This document shows positions 51,341-59,639 of a stretch of 64,000 nt of DNA, in pieces (position 1 is the stretch's first letter; every line of letters starts with the position of its first letter). The notes under the pieces were generated by a model. The model made no database searches. It was given only the letters and a program-made list of their open reading frames with translations, and was not told the origin of the DNA. This stretch comes from DASYLJ01 sp964432595 (lineage in GTDB: Bacteria > Desulfobacterota > Binatia > DP-6). The translations under genes and the position numbers were made by a program. The stretch is taken from contig CAYSOF010000009.1 of assembly GCA_964432595.1 (NCBI GenBank), forward strand, positions 62,001 through 126,000. The letters are read 5' to 3'.

Positions 51341-53413
51341 ATGGTCATGCGGATGGTGTGGTGGGTGATGGGGCTGGTCGTCCTCGCGACCGGGACGGCG
51401 AACGCGCAGACGGCGTGCGATCCGGCGACGCAGTACACGTACACGTTCACCAGCGCGTGCACGGAGCCGGTGTGGATCGGCCAGCGCAGCACGGGCGATC
51501 CTGCGTCGTATCCGCCGCAGTCGGGTAACTGGGCGCTCTCCGGGATGTGCACGTCGAACGCCGACTGTCCGTCCGGCGCGTGCGATGCGGGCTCGGGGCT
51601 GTGCACCTGCAGCACGGCGAGCGACTGCCCCGGCGGGGCGGCGTGCGGCGCCGACGACAAGTGCACGACGACCGCCACGTTCTGCATGCCGCAGAGCTGG
51701 ACCTCGGGTGTGTTCTGGCCGCGCACGGGATGCACGCTCGACGACGCGGTCACGCCGGCGACGCTCGCCTGCGAGACCGGCGCGTGCAACCTCCTCAACT
51801 CGAACACGCCGCTCCTCGACTGCAGCGTCGGGAACGACGGCGGATCGCCGACGAACCCGGTCACGCTATTCGAGGTGACGTCGTCGAGCGCCAGCATCAA
51901 CTACGACGTGAGCCTCGCGGCGGGCTACAACGTCGAGACGAACGCGGTGGCGGTGGGCGGTGGCCAGGTCGTTCCGGGCACGACGAACGTGATCGGGTGC
52001 TACGACGTCGGCTGCACGGCCGACCTGAACGCGACCTGTCCGGAGCCGCTGCAGGTCCTCGACGGTGAGACCGTGATCGGGTGCCTGGATCCGTGCACGC
52101 GCTGCCAGCGCCCGGACCCGCCCGCCGCCCTCCAGTGCGGTGCGATGCTGTCCGACACCTGGACGTGCGACGGCAGCGGTCCGGTCACCAACCAGGATCT
52201 CTACTGCGCGAAGAACTTCGCCGACGGGACCGCACAGGCGTCGCCGAACCAGGGGACGCCCACCGCGTTCTCGCAGCTCGACTGCCCGCCCTCGACCACG
52301 TTCGTCGTGCCGACGTTCACGGGCTATGCGCTGCCCGCGGGACAGGGCGTCTGCCTGTACACGAGCCCGCCGCAGTCCGGCATCGCGCACTTCAACGACT
52401 ACAACTGGGACGATGCCGAGAACGGCAAGTCGTATTGCGGCGGCGCGCCGCCGGACTACGTGCCGCTTCCGGATACGACGCCGTGCGGCGGCTATCGGAC
52501 GACGCAGAAGGGCGGTGGCTACTACCCGGACGCCCTCGGCTACCGCTGCCGGCAGGCCACCTACACGGTGGATGGTGCCCCGCAGACGGCGTCCCTCTGC
52601 ATGCCGCCGGTCGCGAGCGGGCTCGGCACCTGCACGAGCACGAACGACGCGATGAACCCGCTGCCGCTCTATTCCGCGGGGGCCGGCGTCACGAACCAGG
52701 CGTGGCTGGACGCGGCAGCGCTCGCGGGCGGCGGCGCGCCCTACTACGAGACCTTCAAGACCGCCTGTCAGAAGGCCTACGCCTGGCAGTACGACGACAT
52801 CGCGAGCGGCTTCGCTTGCACGGCGGGGTCGGTAGCCCCAGGCGGGTCGACGTTCTCGGGCTTCGACGTGACGTTCTGCGGAAGCCGCGTCGGACCCGGT
52901 CCGGGTCCCGGTCCGGGCCCGGGTCCGGGCCCGGGTCCGCCGAATCCGAACGTGCCGGTCGTCGCGCTGCAGGTGAAGGGACGCGCCGCCGGGCTCGGGC
53001 GCGCGAACCGCGGCCACCTCCGCATCAAGGGTACGACGACCGTGCCGACGTCGATGGCGCTCGAGGACGTGACGGTCGCCGTCGACGACCTCCTCGATCA
53101 GGTGGGCGCCGCGGGCGAGCTCGTGGCATCCGACGACGCGGGGCTGACGCCGCGCAAGCGGAAGAAGAAGGTCGCCGTCTTCCACAGCGACGGCACGCCC
53201 AAGATCAAGGTCGTGCTGCACCGCCGCCGGCCCGATTCGGAGGAGGTCAAGGTGATCGTCATCGTGCGGCGCGCGACGATCGCGAAGCCGACGTGCGACG
53301 GCGACGCCACGTCGCTCGAGACGGCGCTGAGGTTCGCGGCGGGCGCGTCGGAGCTGCGTGCCGGCACGGTCGGTCCGTGGCGCTGCAAGCCGAAGGCGCT
53401 GAAGGCGGAGTGA
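51341..53413 (+). CDS. Secreted thaumatin-like protein with Cys-rich insert
   Basis: 690 residues from ATG 51341 (ATG 51350 also possible); signal peptide VMGLVVLATGTANA. The core follows the thaumatin fold: YTFTSACTEPVWIGQ, TFCMPQSWTSGVFWPRTGC, NYDVSLAAGYNV, GCYDVGCTADLNATCPEPLQ, later VPTFTGYALPAG and QKAYAWQYDDIASGFAC. An insert at ~65-100 brings CTSNADCPSGAC repeats like those of the 0.7-6.6 kb proteins. A (PG)n linker (~515-535) precedes a basic beta domain (~540-690). Thaumatin-like folds bind or cleave beta-glucans in plants; function here unknown. Confidence 0.8.
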   Translation: MVMRMVWWVMGLVVLATGTANAQTACDPATQYTYTFTSACTEPVWIGQRSTGDPASYPPQSGNWALSGMCTSNADCPSGACDAGSGLCTCSTASDCPGGAACGADDKCTTTATFCMPQSWTSGVFWPRTGCTLDDAVTPATLACETGACNLLNSNTPLLDCSVGNDGGSPTNPVTLFEVTSSSASINYDVSLAAGYNVETNAVAVGGGQVVPGTTNVIGCYDVGCTADLNATCPEPLQVLDGETVIGCLDPCTRCQRPDPPAALQCGAMLSDTWTCDGSGPVTNQDLYCAKNFADGTAQASPNQGTPTAFSQLDCPPSTTFVVPTFTGYALPAGQGVCLYTSPPQSGIAHFNDYNWDDAENGKSYCGGAPPDYVPLPDTTPCGGYRTTQKGGGYYPDALGYRCRQATYTVDGAPQTASLCMPPVASGLGTCTSTNDAMNPLPLYSAGAGVTNQAWLDAAALAGGGAPYYETFKTACQKAYAWQYDDIASGFACTAGSVAPGGSTFSGFDVTFCGSRVGPGPGPGPGPGPGPGPPNPNVPVVALQVKGRAAGLGRANRGHLRIKGTTTVPTSMALEDVTVAVDDLLDQVGAAGELVASDDAGLTPRKRKKKVAVFHSDGTPKIKVVLHRRRPDSEEVKVIVIVRRATIAKPTCDGDATSLETALRFAAGASELRAGTVGPWRCKPKALKAE
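52893..52940 (+). repeat. Pro-Gly linker microsatellite
   Basis: Near-perfect CCGGGT/CCGGGC hexamer repeats code a Gly-Pro linker between the thaumatin-like domain and the C-terminal domain. Repeat purity makes length change by slippage likely. Confidence 0.75.
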
Positions 53414-53417
53414 CCGC

Positions 53418-54476
53418 TCAGCGCGCGCGCCAGACGACCTTGCCGTCGCGATCGATGTAGTTGACCTCGAGCCCGCCGAACAGGCTGCCGGACTCCATGC
53501 GAGCGAGGCCGTCCTGGAAGCGGGCGATGCCGGTCCACGTCGTCGGGATGACTTCGCGGCCCTCGCGGTCGATGAAGCCCCAGGCGCTGCCGCGGCAGAC
53601 GCCGGCGCGGCCGTCCACGAAGACCCCGACGTGGCGATACGGGAGCGGCCCGATGACGGTCTTCCCGGTCGTGTCGATGTAGGTCCAGCCCGCCGCCGTG
53701 CGCACGGCGGCGAGGCCCTCGCTGAACGACAGCGCGTCGAGCCCGCCGGTGTCGACGACGGTGCGGCCGTCGCGGTCGATGACGGTCACGGGTGACGACA
53801 ACGTCGTGCGGACGATCGCGAGCCCCTCGGAGAACGGCTGCGCCCATTCGAACTGCGCCGGAATGACCATCCTGCCGGTGCGATCGATGTAGCCCGCGCG
53901 GTCGTCGTCGGCGTGCGGGCCCTCGAACGCGGCCGCACGGCCGTCCTTGAAGCTCGCGATCCACGCCGCGCGGGTGAACTTGAACGGAATGACGACGTTC
54001 CCCGACGGGTCGATGAAGCCGGTGCGGTCGCCGCGCTTCACGGCGGCGAGGCCTTCCGAGAACGGCGCGGCGTCGTCGTACTGCGGCGCCACCACGACGG
54101 CGCCGGTGCGGTCGACGTAGCCCCAGCGCTCGCCGTCCTTCACGCGTGCGCGTCCCTCGACGAAATCGCCGGCGTCGTCCCAGCGCAACGGGATGACGAC
54201 GCGCCCGGTGCGGTCGATCCAGCCTTCGCGCGAGACCGTCCGCGAGACACCGCCGTCGACCTCGACGTGACGATTGCCGACGGCGGCCAGGCCGTCGGCG
54301 AACGGCTCTGCGTCGTCCCACTGCGGCTCGATCACCATGCGGCCGTTGCGGTCGATGTAGCCGGACTTGCCGCGCGTCGGCGCGGGGAAGAGCGGGCCGT
54401 CGGCGGCGGTGGCCGTGACGGCGGTGGCGGCCAGCATGCCGGCGAGGGCGGTGCGGAGGATGGTCCGGATCGACAC
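53418..54476 (-). CDS. Exported WG-repeat protein
   Basis: 352 residues from GTG 54476; signal peptide LRTALAGMLAATAVTATA. About seven WG-type repeats of ~45 residues: (G)YIDR(N/T)GRMVI.P.(W/F)..A.PF.(D/E)GLA.V. Examples: SGYIDRNGRMVIEPQWDDAE, WGYVDRTGAVVVAPQYDDAA, WGFIDREGREVIP. WG repeats form extended beta structures used in protein contacts. No catalytic residues. It converges on the thaumatin-like gene (4 bp apart). Confidence 0.88.
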   Translation of the reverse strand: MSIRTILRTALAGMLAATAVTATAADGPLFPAPTRGKSGYIDRNGRMVIEPQWDDAEPFADGLAAVGNRHVEVDGGVSRTVSREGWIDRTGRVVIPLRWDDAGDFVEGRARVKDGERWGYVDRTGAVVVAPQYDDAAPFSEGLAAVKRGDRTGFIDPSGNVVIPFKFTRAAWIASFKDGRAAAFEGPHADDDRAGYIDRTGRMVIPAQFEWAQPFSEGLAIVRTTLSSPVTVIDRDGRTVVDTGGLDALSFSEGLAAVRTAAGWTYIDTTGKTVIGPLPYRHVGVFVDGRAGVCRGSAWGFIDREGREVIPTTWTGIARFQDGLARMESGSLFGGLEVNYIDRDGKVVWRAR

Positions 54477-54535
54477 GACGCAGCGGTGTAGCGCGCGACG
54501 GTGCCTGCGGCCAGCCGTGCTATGAGGCGTGCCCG

Positions 54536-54964
54536 ATGGGCTGGCGCGAATGGCTCGTGTCGCTGCTGATCGTCGGCGTGGTCGCGCTGAAGATCGCGGA
54601 GGGTGCCCATCGGCTCGAGGCGTGGCCGCTCAGCAGCGTGCCGATGTTCTCGAAGCGCATCCCGCCCGAGCGCGTGCCGTGGCGCATCGTCCTCCTCGGC
54701 ACGCGTGGCGGCGCGCAGGTCGAGCTGAGGGCGGCGGACTTCCGGCTGTCGCCCGACGAGCTCGGACGCCGGCTCGGGCGGCCCATCGAGACGCTGCCGG
54801 AACGCTGCGCGCAGCTCGGCGCGCTGTACAACGCCGACCCGCGCTTCGCCGCGACGCCGCTCACCGCGCTCAGCGTCCGTGCGACGAAGGTACCGCGGCC
54901 GGGCGTGCCGATGATCCCCGTCGACGTCGTGCTGCCGTGCCCGCTGCCGCCTGCAGGACGGTGA
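54536..54964 (+). CDS. Small membrane-anchored partner protein (second HTTM pair)
   Basis: 142 residues from ATG 54536. One N-terminal helix (WLVSLLIVGVVALKIAEGA), then HRLEAWPLSSVPMFSKRIPP and an extracytoplasmic beta domain (PWRIVLLGTRGGAQVELRAAD). Design, length and the W..(P)MFS motif mirror the gene at 21412, again next to a multi-pass membrane protein. Two bases separate its stop from the next ATG. Role unknown; a paired subunit is inferred. Confidence 0.7.
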   Translation: MGWREWLVSLLIVGVVALKIAEGAHRLEAWPLSSVPMFSKRIPPERVPWRIVLLGTRGGAQVELRAADFRLSPDELGRRLGRPIETLPERCAQLGALYNADPRFAATPLTALSVRATKVPRPGVPMIPVDVVLPCPLPPAGR

Positions 54965-54965
54965 G

Positions 54966-55811
54966 ATGCTCGCCGCCTGGCGTCGCTACTGGTTCTCGCC
55001 CGCGTCACTCACGGATCTCGGCGTCTCGCGCGTCGTCCTGGCGGCGATCCTGCTGTGGCTGAACGGCACGACGCGCTTCCTGCACGTCGGGACGGTGGCG
55101 CCGGCGCTGTGGGTGCCCGTGCCGCTGTTGGCCATGCTCGGCATCGGGCAGCCGAGCGTCGAGACGTTGCGCTGGATGGGCATCGCGACCGCCGTGCTGC
55201 TCGTCGCGGTACTGCTCGGCATCGGCACGCGCGTCGCGCTGGTGGCGGTGCTGGCACTCGAGCTGCTGCAGGAGGGCTTCATCAACTCGTTCGGCAAGGT
55301 GACGCACGCGACGCTGCCGCTGCTGTATGCGCTCGCGTTCTTCGCGCTGGCGCCGTGCAACCGTGCCGTCGCGCTCGATGCCCTGTGGCATCGCGCGCCG
55401 ACCGAACGGACGGCGCGGTTCGCACGCTGGCCGATCGACCTGCTCTACGTCGAGCTGGCCGGCTACTACGCGCTGGCCGGCGTTGCGAAGCTGCGGGACA
55501 GCGGCATCGCGTGGGGTGACGGCTACACGCTGCAGTACCATCTACTCGACTTCGGCACGCCGCTCGGCCAGCGCATCGCGGGCGACCTCGGCCTGTGCGC
55601 GGCGCTCTCGGGGCTGACGCTCCTCTTCGAGCTGGGGTTCTGGACGGGCATCGTGCGCCGCCTGCGTCCGTTTTGGCTCGTCGCGGGCGCGCTGTTCCAT
55701 CTCGGCACGACGGTGCTCCTGAACATCACGTTCTGGCCGGTCGTCGCGACCTACCTGCTGTTCGTGCCGTGGACGCGGCTCGCGCGGCTTGTGCGCGTCG
55801 GGGGCGTGTGA
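54966..55811 (+). CDS. HTTM-like multi-pass membrane protein
   Basis: 281 residues with about seven hydrophobic segments (LGVSRVVLAAILLWLNG, LRWMGIATAVLLVAVLLGIG, VALVAVLALELLQEGF, LPLLYALAFFALAPCN, LLYVELAGYYALAGVAKLRD, GLTLLFELGFWTGIVRRL, GTTVLLNITFWPVVATYLLF). The start SLTDLGVSRVVLAAILL, a Lys after helix 5 (AGVAKLRDSGIAW) and the LFHLGTTVLLNITFWP end fit HTTM/vitamin-K-carboxylase-like proteins. Same length as the protein at 21822. Confidence 0.7.
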   Translation: MLAAWRRYWFSPASLTDLGVSRVVLAAILLWLNGTTRFLHVGTVAPALWVPVPLLAMLGIGQPSVETLRWMGIATAVLLVAVLLGIGTRVALVAVLALELLQEGFINSFGKVTHATLPLLYALAFFALAPCNRAVALDALWHRAPTERTARFARWPIDLLYVELAGYYALAGVAKLRDSGIAWGDGYTLQYHLLDFGTPLGQRIAGDLGLCAALSGLTLLFELGFWTGIVRRLRPFWLVAGALFHLGTTVLLNITFWPVVATYLLFVPWTRLARLVRVGGV

Positions 55812-55834
55812 GAGAGCGCAGCACAGGAGGGCGT

Positions 55835-56071
55835 ATGGATCGACGGATCATCGGAGGGGTACTGGTCGGCGCGATGCTCGTGATGGCGGCGCCCGCCGTC
55901 CGGGCCGAGTCGAAGGGCTGCGAGAAGATCGTCGCGGCGAACGAAGAGGGCGGCGGCGGCGTCAGCGCCGAGGAGCTCGCCAAGAAGACGAACACCGACA
56001 TCGAGACGGTGCGCAACTGCCTCGACGCCGCGGCCAAGAAGCCGGCGGCGAAGGACGACCACAAGCACTAG
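55835..56071 (+). CDS. Small exported protein
   Basis: 78 residues with a strong ribosome site (AGGAGG, 55825-55830). Signal peptide MDRRIIGGVLVGAMLVMAAP, then a short charged domain with two Cys (SKGCEKIVAANEEGGG, TVRNCLDAAAKKPA) likely joined by a disulfide, and a Lys/His tail. No family recognised. The EELAKKTNTDIETV stretch looks like a short helix-turn-helix, odd for an exported protein. Confidence 0.7.
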   Translation: MDRRIIGGVLVGAMLVMAAPAVRAESKGCEKIVAANEEGGGGVSAEELAKKTNTDIETVRNCLDAAAKKPAAKDDHKH

Positions 56072-56135
56072 TCCCGCAGCGCTCCGCCGCGCCGGACGCG
56101 TGACGTCGGCGCGGTGGAGCGGGTCATCCCGCGTC

Positions 56136-57209
56136 GTGCACCGGCGAGTCCGTCAGCTCCTGGCCGTGCTGGTGGGGTGCTCGATGGCGGCGTGCGCGCA
56201 CCGCGCGCCGGAGCCCACGGTCCCGACCGTCGACGTCCACGGCGTCGCGGAGCTGGTCGGTCGTAAGGCGGTCGACCGCGACGGATGGGCGAACGACATC
56301 GTCGCGGCCATCCGCATGGCGGACAAGGAGCCGACGGCGGAGCGCGCGTGCGCGGTCATCGCGGTGATCGAGCAGGAGTCGGGCTATCAGACCGACCCCG
56401 TCGTGCCGAACCTGCCGCGGATCGTCATGCAGGCGCTCGAGGACAAGCTCGCGCCGCTCGGGCCGCTCGCGAAGCCGACGCTGAACGCGGTGCTCGATCG
56501 CGAGCTGCGCGCCCGCATCGCGTCGCTGCGCACCGAGCGCGATCTGGACCGGCTGTTCCGCGACACGATCTCCGAGCGGCTGCCTGCGGTCGTCACGTCC
56601 GTGGTGGGGATCGACGACCTGAATCCCGTGACGACGGCGGGCGCGATGCAGGTGCAGGTCGCGTTCGCCCGCCGGCTCTCCGGGATGCGCGACGCCGACG
56701 TCCGCGAGCTGCTCTACACGCGCACCGGCGGTGTCCGCTTCGGGACTGCCCGTCTGCTCGGCTATCCCGCCGGCTACGACGACGTCGTCTACCGGTTCGC
56801 CGACTACAACGCGGGCGAGTACGCGTCGCGCAACGCCGCCTTCCAGGACCAGCTTGGGCAGCTCGTCGGCACGACGCTCGCGCTCGACGGCGACCTGCGC
56901 AACTACCAGGACGAGTCGCGCTCGCAGACGCTGCGGGCCGCGATCATGTTCGGCGCGTCGCACGGGCTCGACGAGGACGCCGTCCGCGACGACATCCGGC
57001 TGGAGAAGACGCTCGACTTCGAGGACACGGATCTCTGGAGCGCCGTGCGCGACGCGTGGGCGCGACGGACGGGCGCGCGGGCGCCGTACGCGCGTCTGCC
57101 CGACGTGACGCTGTCGTCGCCGAAGCTGTCGCGCACGCTCACGACGGCGTGGTTCGCGGAGAGCGTGAAGCGACGATACGTCGCCTGCCGCCAGCGGCAG
57201 GGCGCGTGA
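56136..57209 (+). CDS. DUF1615 lipoprotein
   Basis: 357 residues from GTG 56136, chosen because it gives a short lipoprotein signal ending MAAC; GTG 56100 adds 12 residues. DUF1615 features: CAVIAVIEQESGYQTDPVVP, DDLNPVTTAGAMQVQVAFAR, RFADYNAGEYASRNAAFQDQ. The Glu-Ser-Gly..(G)AMQV..ADYNAG.Y.SRN order resembles a lytic-transglycosylase-like (SLT) catalytic cleft, so peptidoglycan cleavage is possible; DUF1615 function is not settled. Envelope-anchored. Confidence 0.8.
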   Translation: MHRRVRQLLAVLVGCSMAACAHRAPEPTVPTVDVHGVAELVGRKAVDRDGWANDIVAAIRMADKEPTAERACAVIAVIEQESGYQTDPVVPNLPRIVMQALEDKLAPLGPLAKPTLNAVLDRELRARIASLRTERDLDRLFRDTISERLPAVVTSVVGIDDLNPVTTAGAMQVQVAFARRLSGMRDADVRELLYTRTGGVRFGTARLLGYPAGYDDVVYRFADYNAGEYASRNAAFQDQLGQLVGTTLALDGDLRNYQDESRSQTLRAAIMFGASHGLDEDAVRDDIRLEKTLDFEDTDLWSAVRDAWARRTGARAPYARLPDVTLSSPKLSRTLTTAWFAESVKRRYVACRQRQGA

Positions 57210-57277
57210 CGGACCGCACGGCGAGCGCCACGCCGCGCTGACCCGTTGAGCGCGCGGCACAGCCGGGCCACGGCCTG

Positions 57278-57291
57278 GGCACAGCTGTGCC
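57278..57291. promoter_or_regulatory. Perfect 14-bp palindrome in the intergenic gap
   Basis: GGCACAGCTGTGCC is a perfect palindrome 69 bases after the DUF1615 stop. Flanking GCGGCACAGC and GTGTGCCGC can pair around it, so it may be a terminator-like structure without a U-tract or a dimeric regulator site for the exported-protein gene at 57494. Confidence 0.35.
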
Positions 57292-57493
57292 ACCGGGCCG
57301 CGGCGTGTGCCGCGATGGCTCACCGTCACTGGGCCGTGACGCCGCCGTTGTCGAGCAAAACCGGCGGCTTGGGTCGTGTTACGGCCGTTGGCCCGCGATC
57401 TGCAATCGCTTAGCCACTACGACGTTTCGAGTGTCCTGCCGTAGGGGAACGTGAAGCCGCATAGGCGGGACGGCCACGACGAAGGAGAATGAG

Positions 57494-58189
57494 ATGAAGC
57501 CAATTCGATCGCTGATGGTCGCCACCGCCCTGGTCACGCTCGCCGGAGGATTCGCGTACACGGCAGATCAAACGATTCTCGGTCGCGTGCTGACGCTCAA
57601 GAACAAGCAGGACAGCCCGAGCCATCGTCGGGCGATCGGCCGCGCCAAGGAAAAGAACAGCGTCAACACGATCGTCGGCAATCCGACCGTCGGTGGCGCG
57701 ACGCTGCTGGTCGCCGCCAACGGCGCCTCGTCCAGCGCGCAGACGTTCACGCTGCCCGCCGCCGGGTGGGCCGCGGTGGGTGCGACCGGTTACAAGTACA
57801 AGGATTCGAGCGGCACGTTCGGCGCGGTCAAGCGCGCCATCATCAAGCGCTCGTCGAACGGCGCCTTCCTGATCAAGGCGGTCGCGAACGGCAACAGCGG
57901 GCCGGTGACGGTGCTGCCGCCGAACCCCGGCACCGACGGCTGCTTCGCGCTCAGCATCGTGGGCGGCGACACGTACCACGTCCTGTTCGATGCGGCCTCG
58001 AAGATCCGCAACAAGGGCGCGAACCTCTTCCAGGCGAAGCGACCGACGATCGAGGGCCTGTGCGCCGGCGGCCCGACGACGACGAGCACGACGATCGTGA
58101 CGACGACGACCACCAGCACCACGTCGACGACGATCTACGGCTCGCCCAGCCGCGCGTTCCTGCAGACGGCGTCCGACCTGCTCGACTGA
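57494..58189 (+). CDS. Exported protein, single domain plus Thr linker
   Basis: 231 residues with ribosome site GAAGGAGA; signal peptide SLMVATALVTLAGGFAYTA. Beta domain ~25-195: DQTILGRVLTLKNKQDSPSH, AKEKNSVNTIVGNPTVGGAT, GYKYKDSSGTFGAVKRAIIK, NGAFLIKAVANGNSG. Then a Thr/Ser linker (58075-58137) and only ~17 residues to the stop. In related proteins such linkers usually join two domains, so this one may have lost its second domain. Same GYKY-D-S-G core as the N-domain of the rhodanese at 58280. Confidence 0.8.
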   Translation: MKPIRSLMVATALVTLAGGFAYTADQTILGRVLTLKNKQDSPSHRRAIGRAKEKNSVNTIVGNPTVGGATLLVAANGASSSAQTFTLPAAGWAAVGATGYKYKDSSGTFGAVKRAIIKRSSNGAFLIKAVANGNSGPVTVLPPNPGTDGCFALSIVGGDTYHVLFDAASKIRNKGANLFQAKRPTIEGLCAGGPTTTSTTIVTTTTTSTTSTTIYGSPSRAFLQTASDLLD

Positions 58190-58279
58190 CCGCTCACGCT
58201 GGCGGAATCGGCAGGTGTTTCGTCCTGGACACCCTCGTCTCCGGCGCGGTACAGCCCGGAGCCGAGGGGGGTCTTACCG

Positions 58280-59611
58280 ATGCCGAGCCGCCTGCCGATC
58301 GTCCTGGTCGGTGCGTGCCTGACCGTCGCCGTCGGAGCACGCGCCGCAGAGCATCCGCTGTCCGACGGGAAGATCACCGTCGCCTACGGCACCCCCGGCA
58401 AGCAGAGCCTGAAAGTCTCGGGGAAGTGGCAGGGGTCGCTCGCCGGCACGTCGCCGATCCTGTCCGGTGCGACGCTGCGGGTGTCCGGCGGGTACGGCGA
58501 GGGCGGCACCGCGGTCATCTCGCTGGCCGCCTCCGCATGGCGGACGCTGCCGAACGACCGCGGGTACAAGTACGTCGACTCGGGCGCCGCGGCGGGCGGC
58601 ATCCGCTCGATCGTCCTGAAGAACGGGCGCAACGGAAAGCCGGGCACGCTGAAGGTGGCGGGCAGCAAGGCCAACGTCGCCTACGATCATCGGGCGACGC
58701 ATTCGCGTGTCGCGGCGTCGCTGGAGATCGGCGTCGACCGGTGGTGCGCGCGCGCCGATGCGCCGAAGGACGCGAAGGGGCGGATCACGGGCGTGGCGAC
58801 GGCGCCGCCGGCCAGCTGTCCCGCCGACGTCGTCGTCGATGCGAGCTGGCTGCGCGCGCGGCTCGGCTCGGACGACGTGCAGGTGATCGACACGCGTGCC
58901 GCGTTCACCGGCGGGCACATTCCCGGCGCGCTGCCGCTGCGTCCCGAGCATCTGGCGACGACGATCGGCGGGGTCATCCTCGAGGTGATGCCGCCAGCGG
59001 AGGCGGCGCCCGTGCTGTCGGGCATCGGCTTGCGTCGCGATGCGACCGTCGTCGTCTATGGGGTGCCGCCCGAGTACGATCCGGCGCGCGTCGTCTGGAC
59101 GCTGCACTACTTGGGGCATCCGGACGTCCGCTATCTGGACGGCGGCTTCGCGGCGTGGGTCGCCGGGGGCGGCATGGTCGCGCCGGGCGCGCCCGCAGCG
59201 GGAGCGCCGAGTGCCTATGCGATCGATGCGGTGCGGCCCGACGACCTCGTCTCCGCGGCGTGGGTGCTGTCGCAGCTCGGCCCGCCGCCGTACGATGCGC
59301 CGCTCATCCAGCTCGTCGACGCACGCACGCCCGGCGAGTACACGTCCGGCCGCATTCCGAGCGCGGTGCTCCAGCAGTGGCAGCAGACGCTGACCGCGGG
59401 ATTCCTGAAGCCGCGCGCCGAGCTCGAGGATCTCTACTCGGGGCTCGGCCTCGATCCGACGGAGACCACCGTCGCCTATTGCCTCGTCGGCTGGCGCGCG
59501 TCGGTGACGTGGCTCGAGCTCGTGTGGCTCGGGTTCGACGACGTGCGGAACTACGACGGGTCGTGGACGGAGTGGGGCGGCGGCGGGTACCCGATCGAAA
59601 CGGGACCGTGA
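58280..59611 (+). CDS. Exported tandem rhodanese with N-terminal Binatia-type domain
   Basis: 443 residues; signal peptide LPIVLVGACLTVAVGARA. N-terminal domain ~25-170 (KITVAYGTPGKQSLKVSGKW, RGYKYVDSGAAAGGIRSIVL) is the export-protein module also present in the gene at 57494. Rhodanese 1 ~185-310 (VIDTRAAFTGGHIPGALPLR, VVVYGVPPEYDPARVVW) has no Cys at its active loop, so it is inactive. Rhodanese 2 ~320-440 (LVDARTPGEYTSGRIPSAVL, VAYCLVGWRASVTW) has catalytic Cys401. Thus a thiosulfate/mercaptopyruvate sulfurtransferase-like enzyme acting outside the cytoplasm; fusion to this domain is unusual. Confidence 0.85.
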   Translation: MPSRLPIVLVGACLTVAVGARAAEHPLSDGKITVAYGTPGKQSLKVSGKWQGSLAGTSPILSGATLRVSGGYGEGGTAVISLAASAWRTLPNDRGYKYVDSGAAAGGIRSIVLKNGRNGKPGTLKVAGSKANVAYDHRATHSRVAASLEIGVDRWCARADAPKDAKGRITGVATAPPASCPADVVVDASWLRARLGSDDVQVIDTRAAFTGGHIPGALPLRPEHLATTIGGVILEVMPPAEAAPVLSGIGLRRDATVVVYGVPPEYDPARVVWTLHYLGHPDVRYLDGGFAAWVAGGGMVAPGAPAAGAPSAYAIDAVRPDDLVSAAWVLSQLGPPPYDAPLIQLVDARTPGEYTSGRIPSAVLQQWQQTLTAGFLKPRAELEDLYSGLGLDPTETTVAYCLVGWRASVTWLELVWLGFDDVRNYDGSWTEWGGGGYPIETGP

Positions 59612-59639
59612 TCCGCCGCCCCGGTGTGCCTCGCGATCG

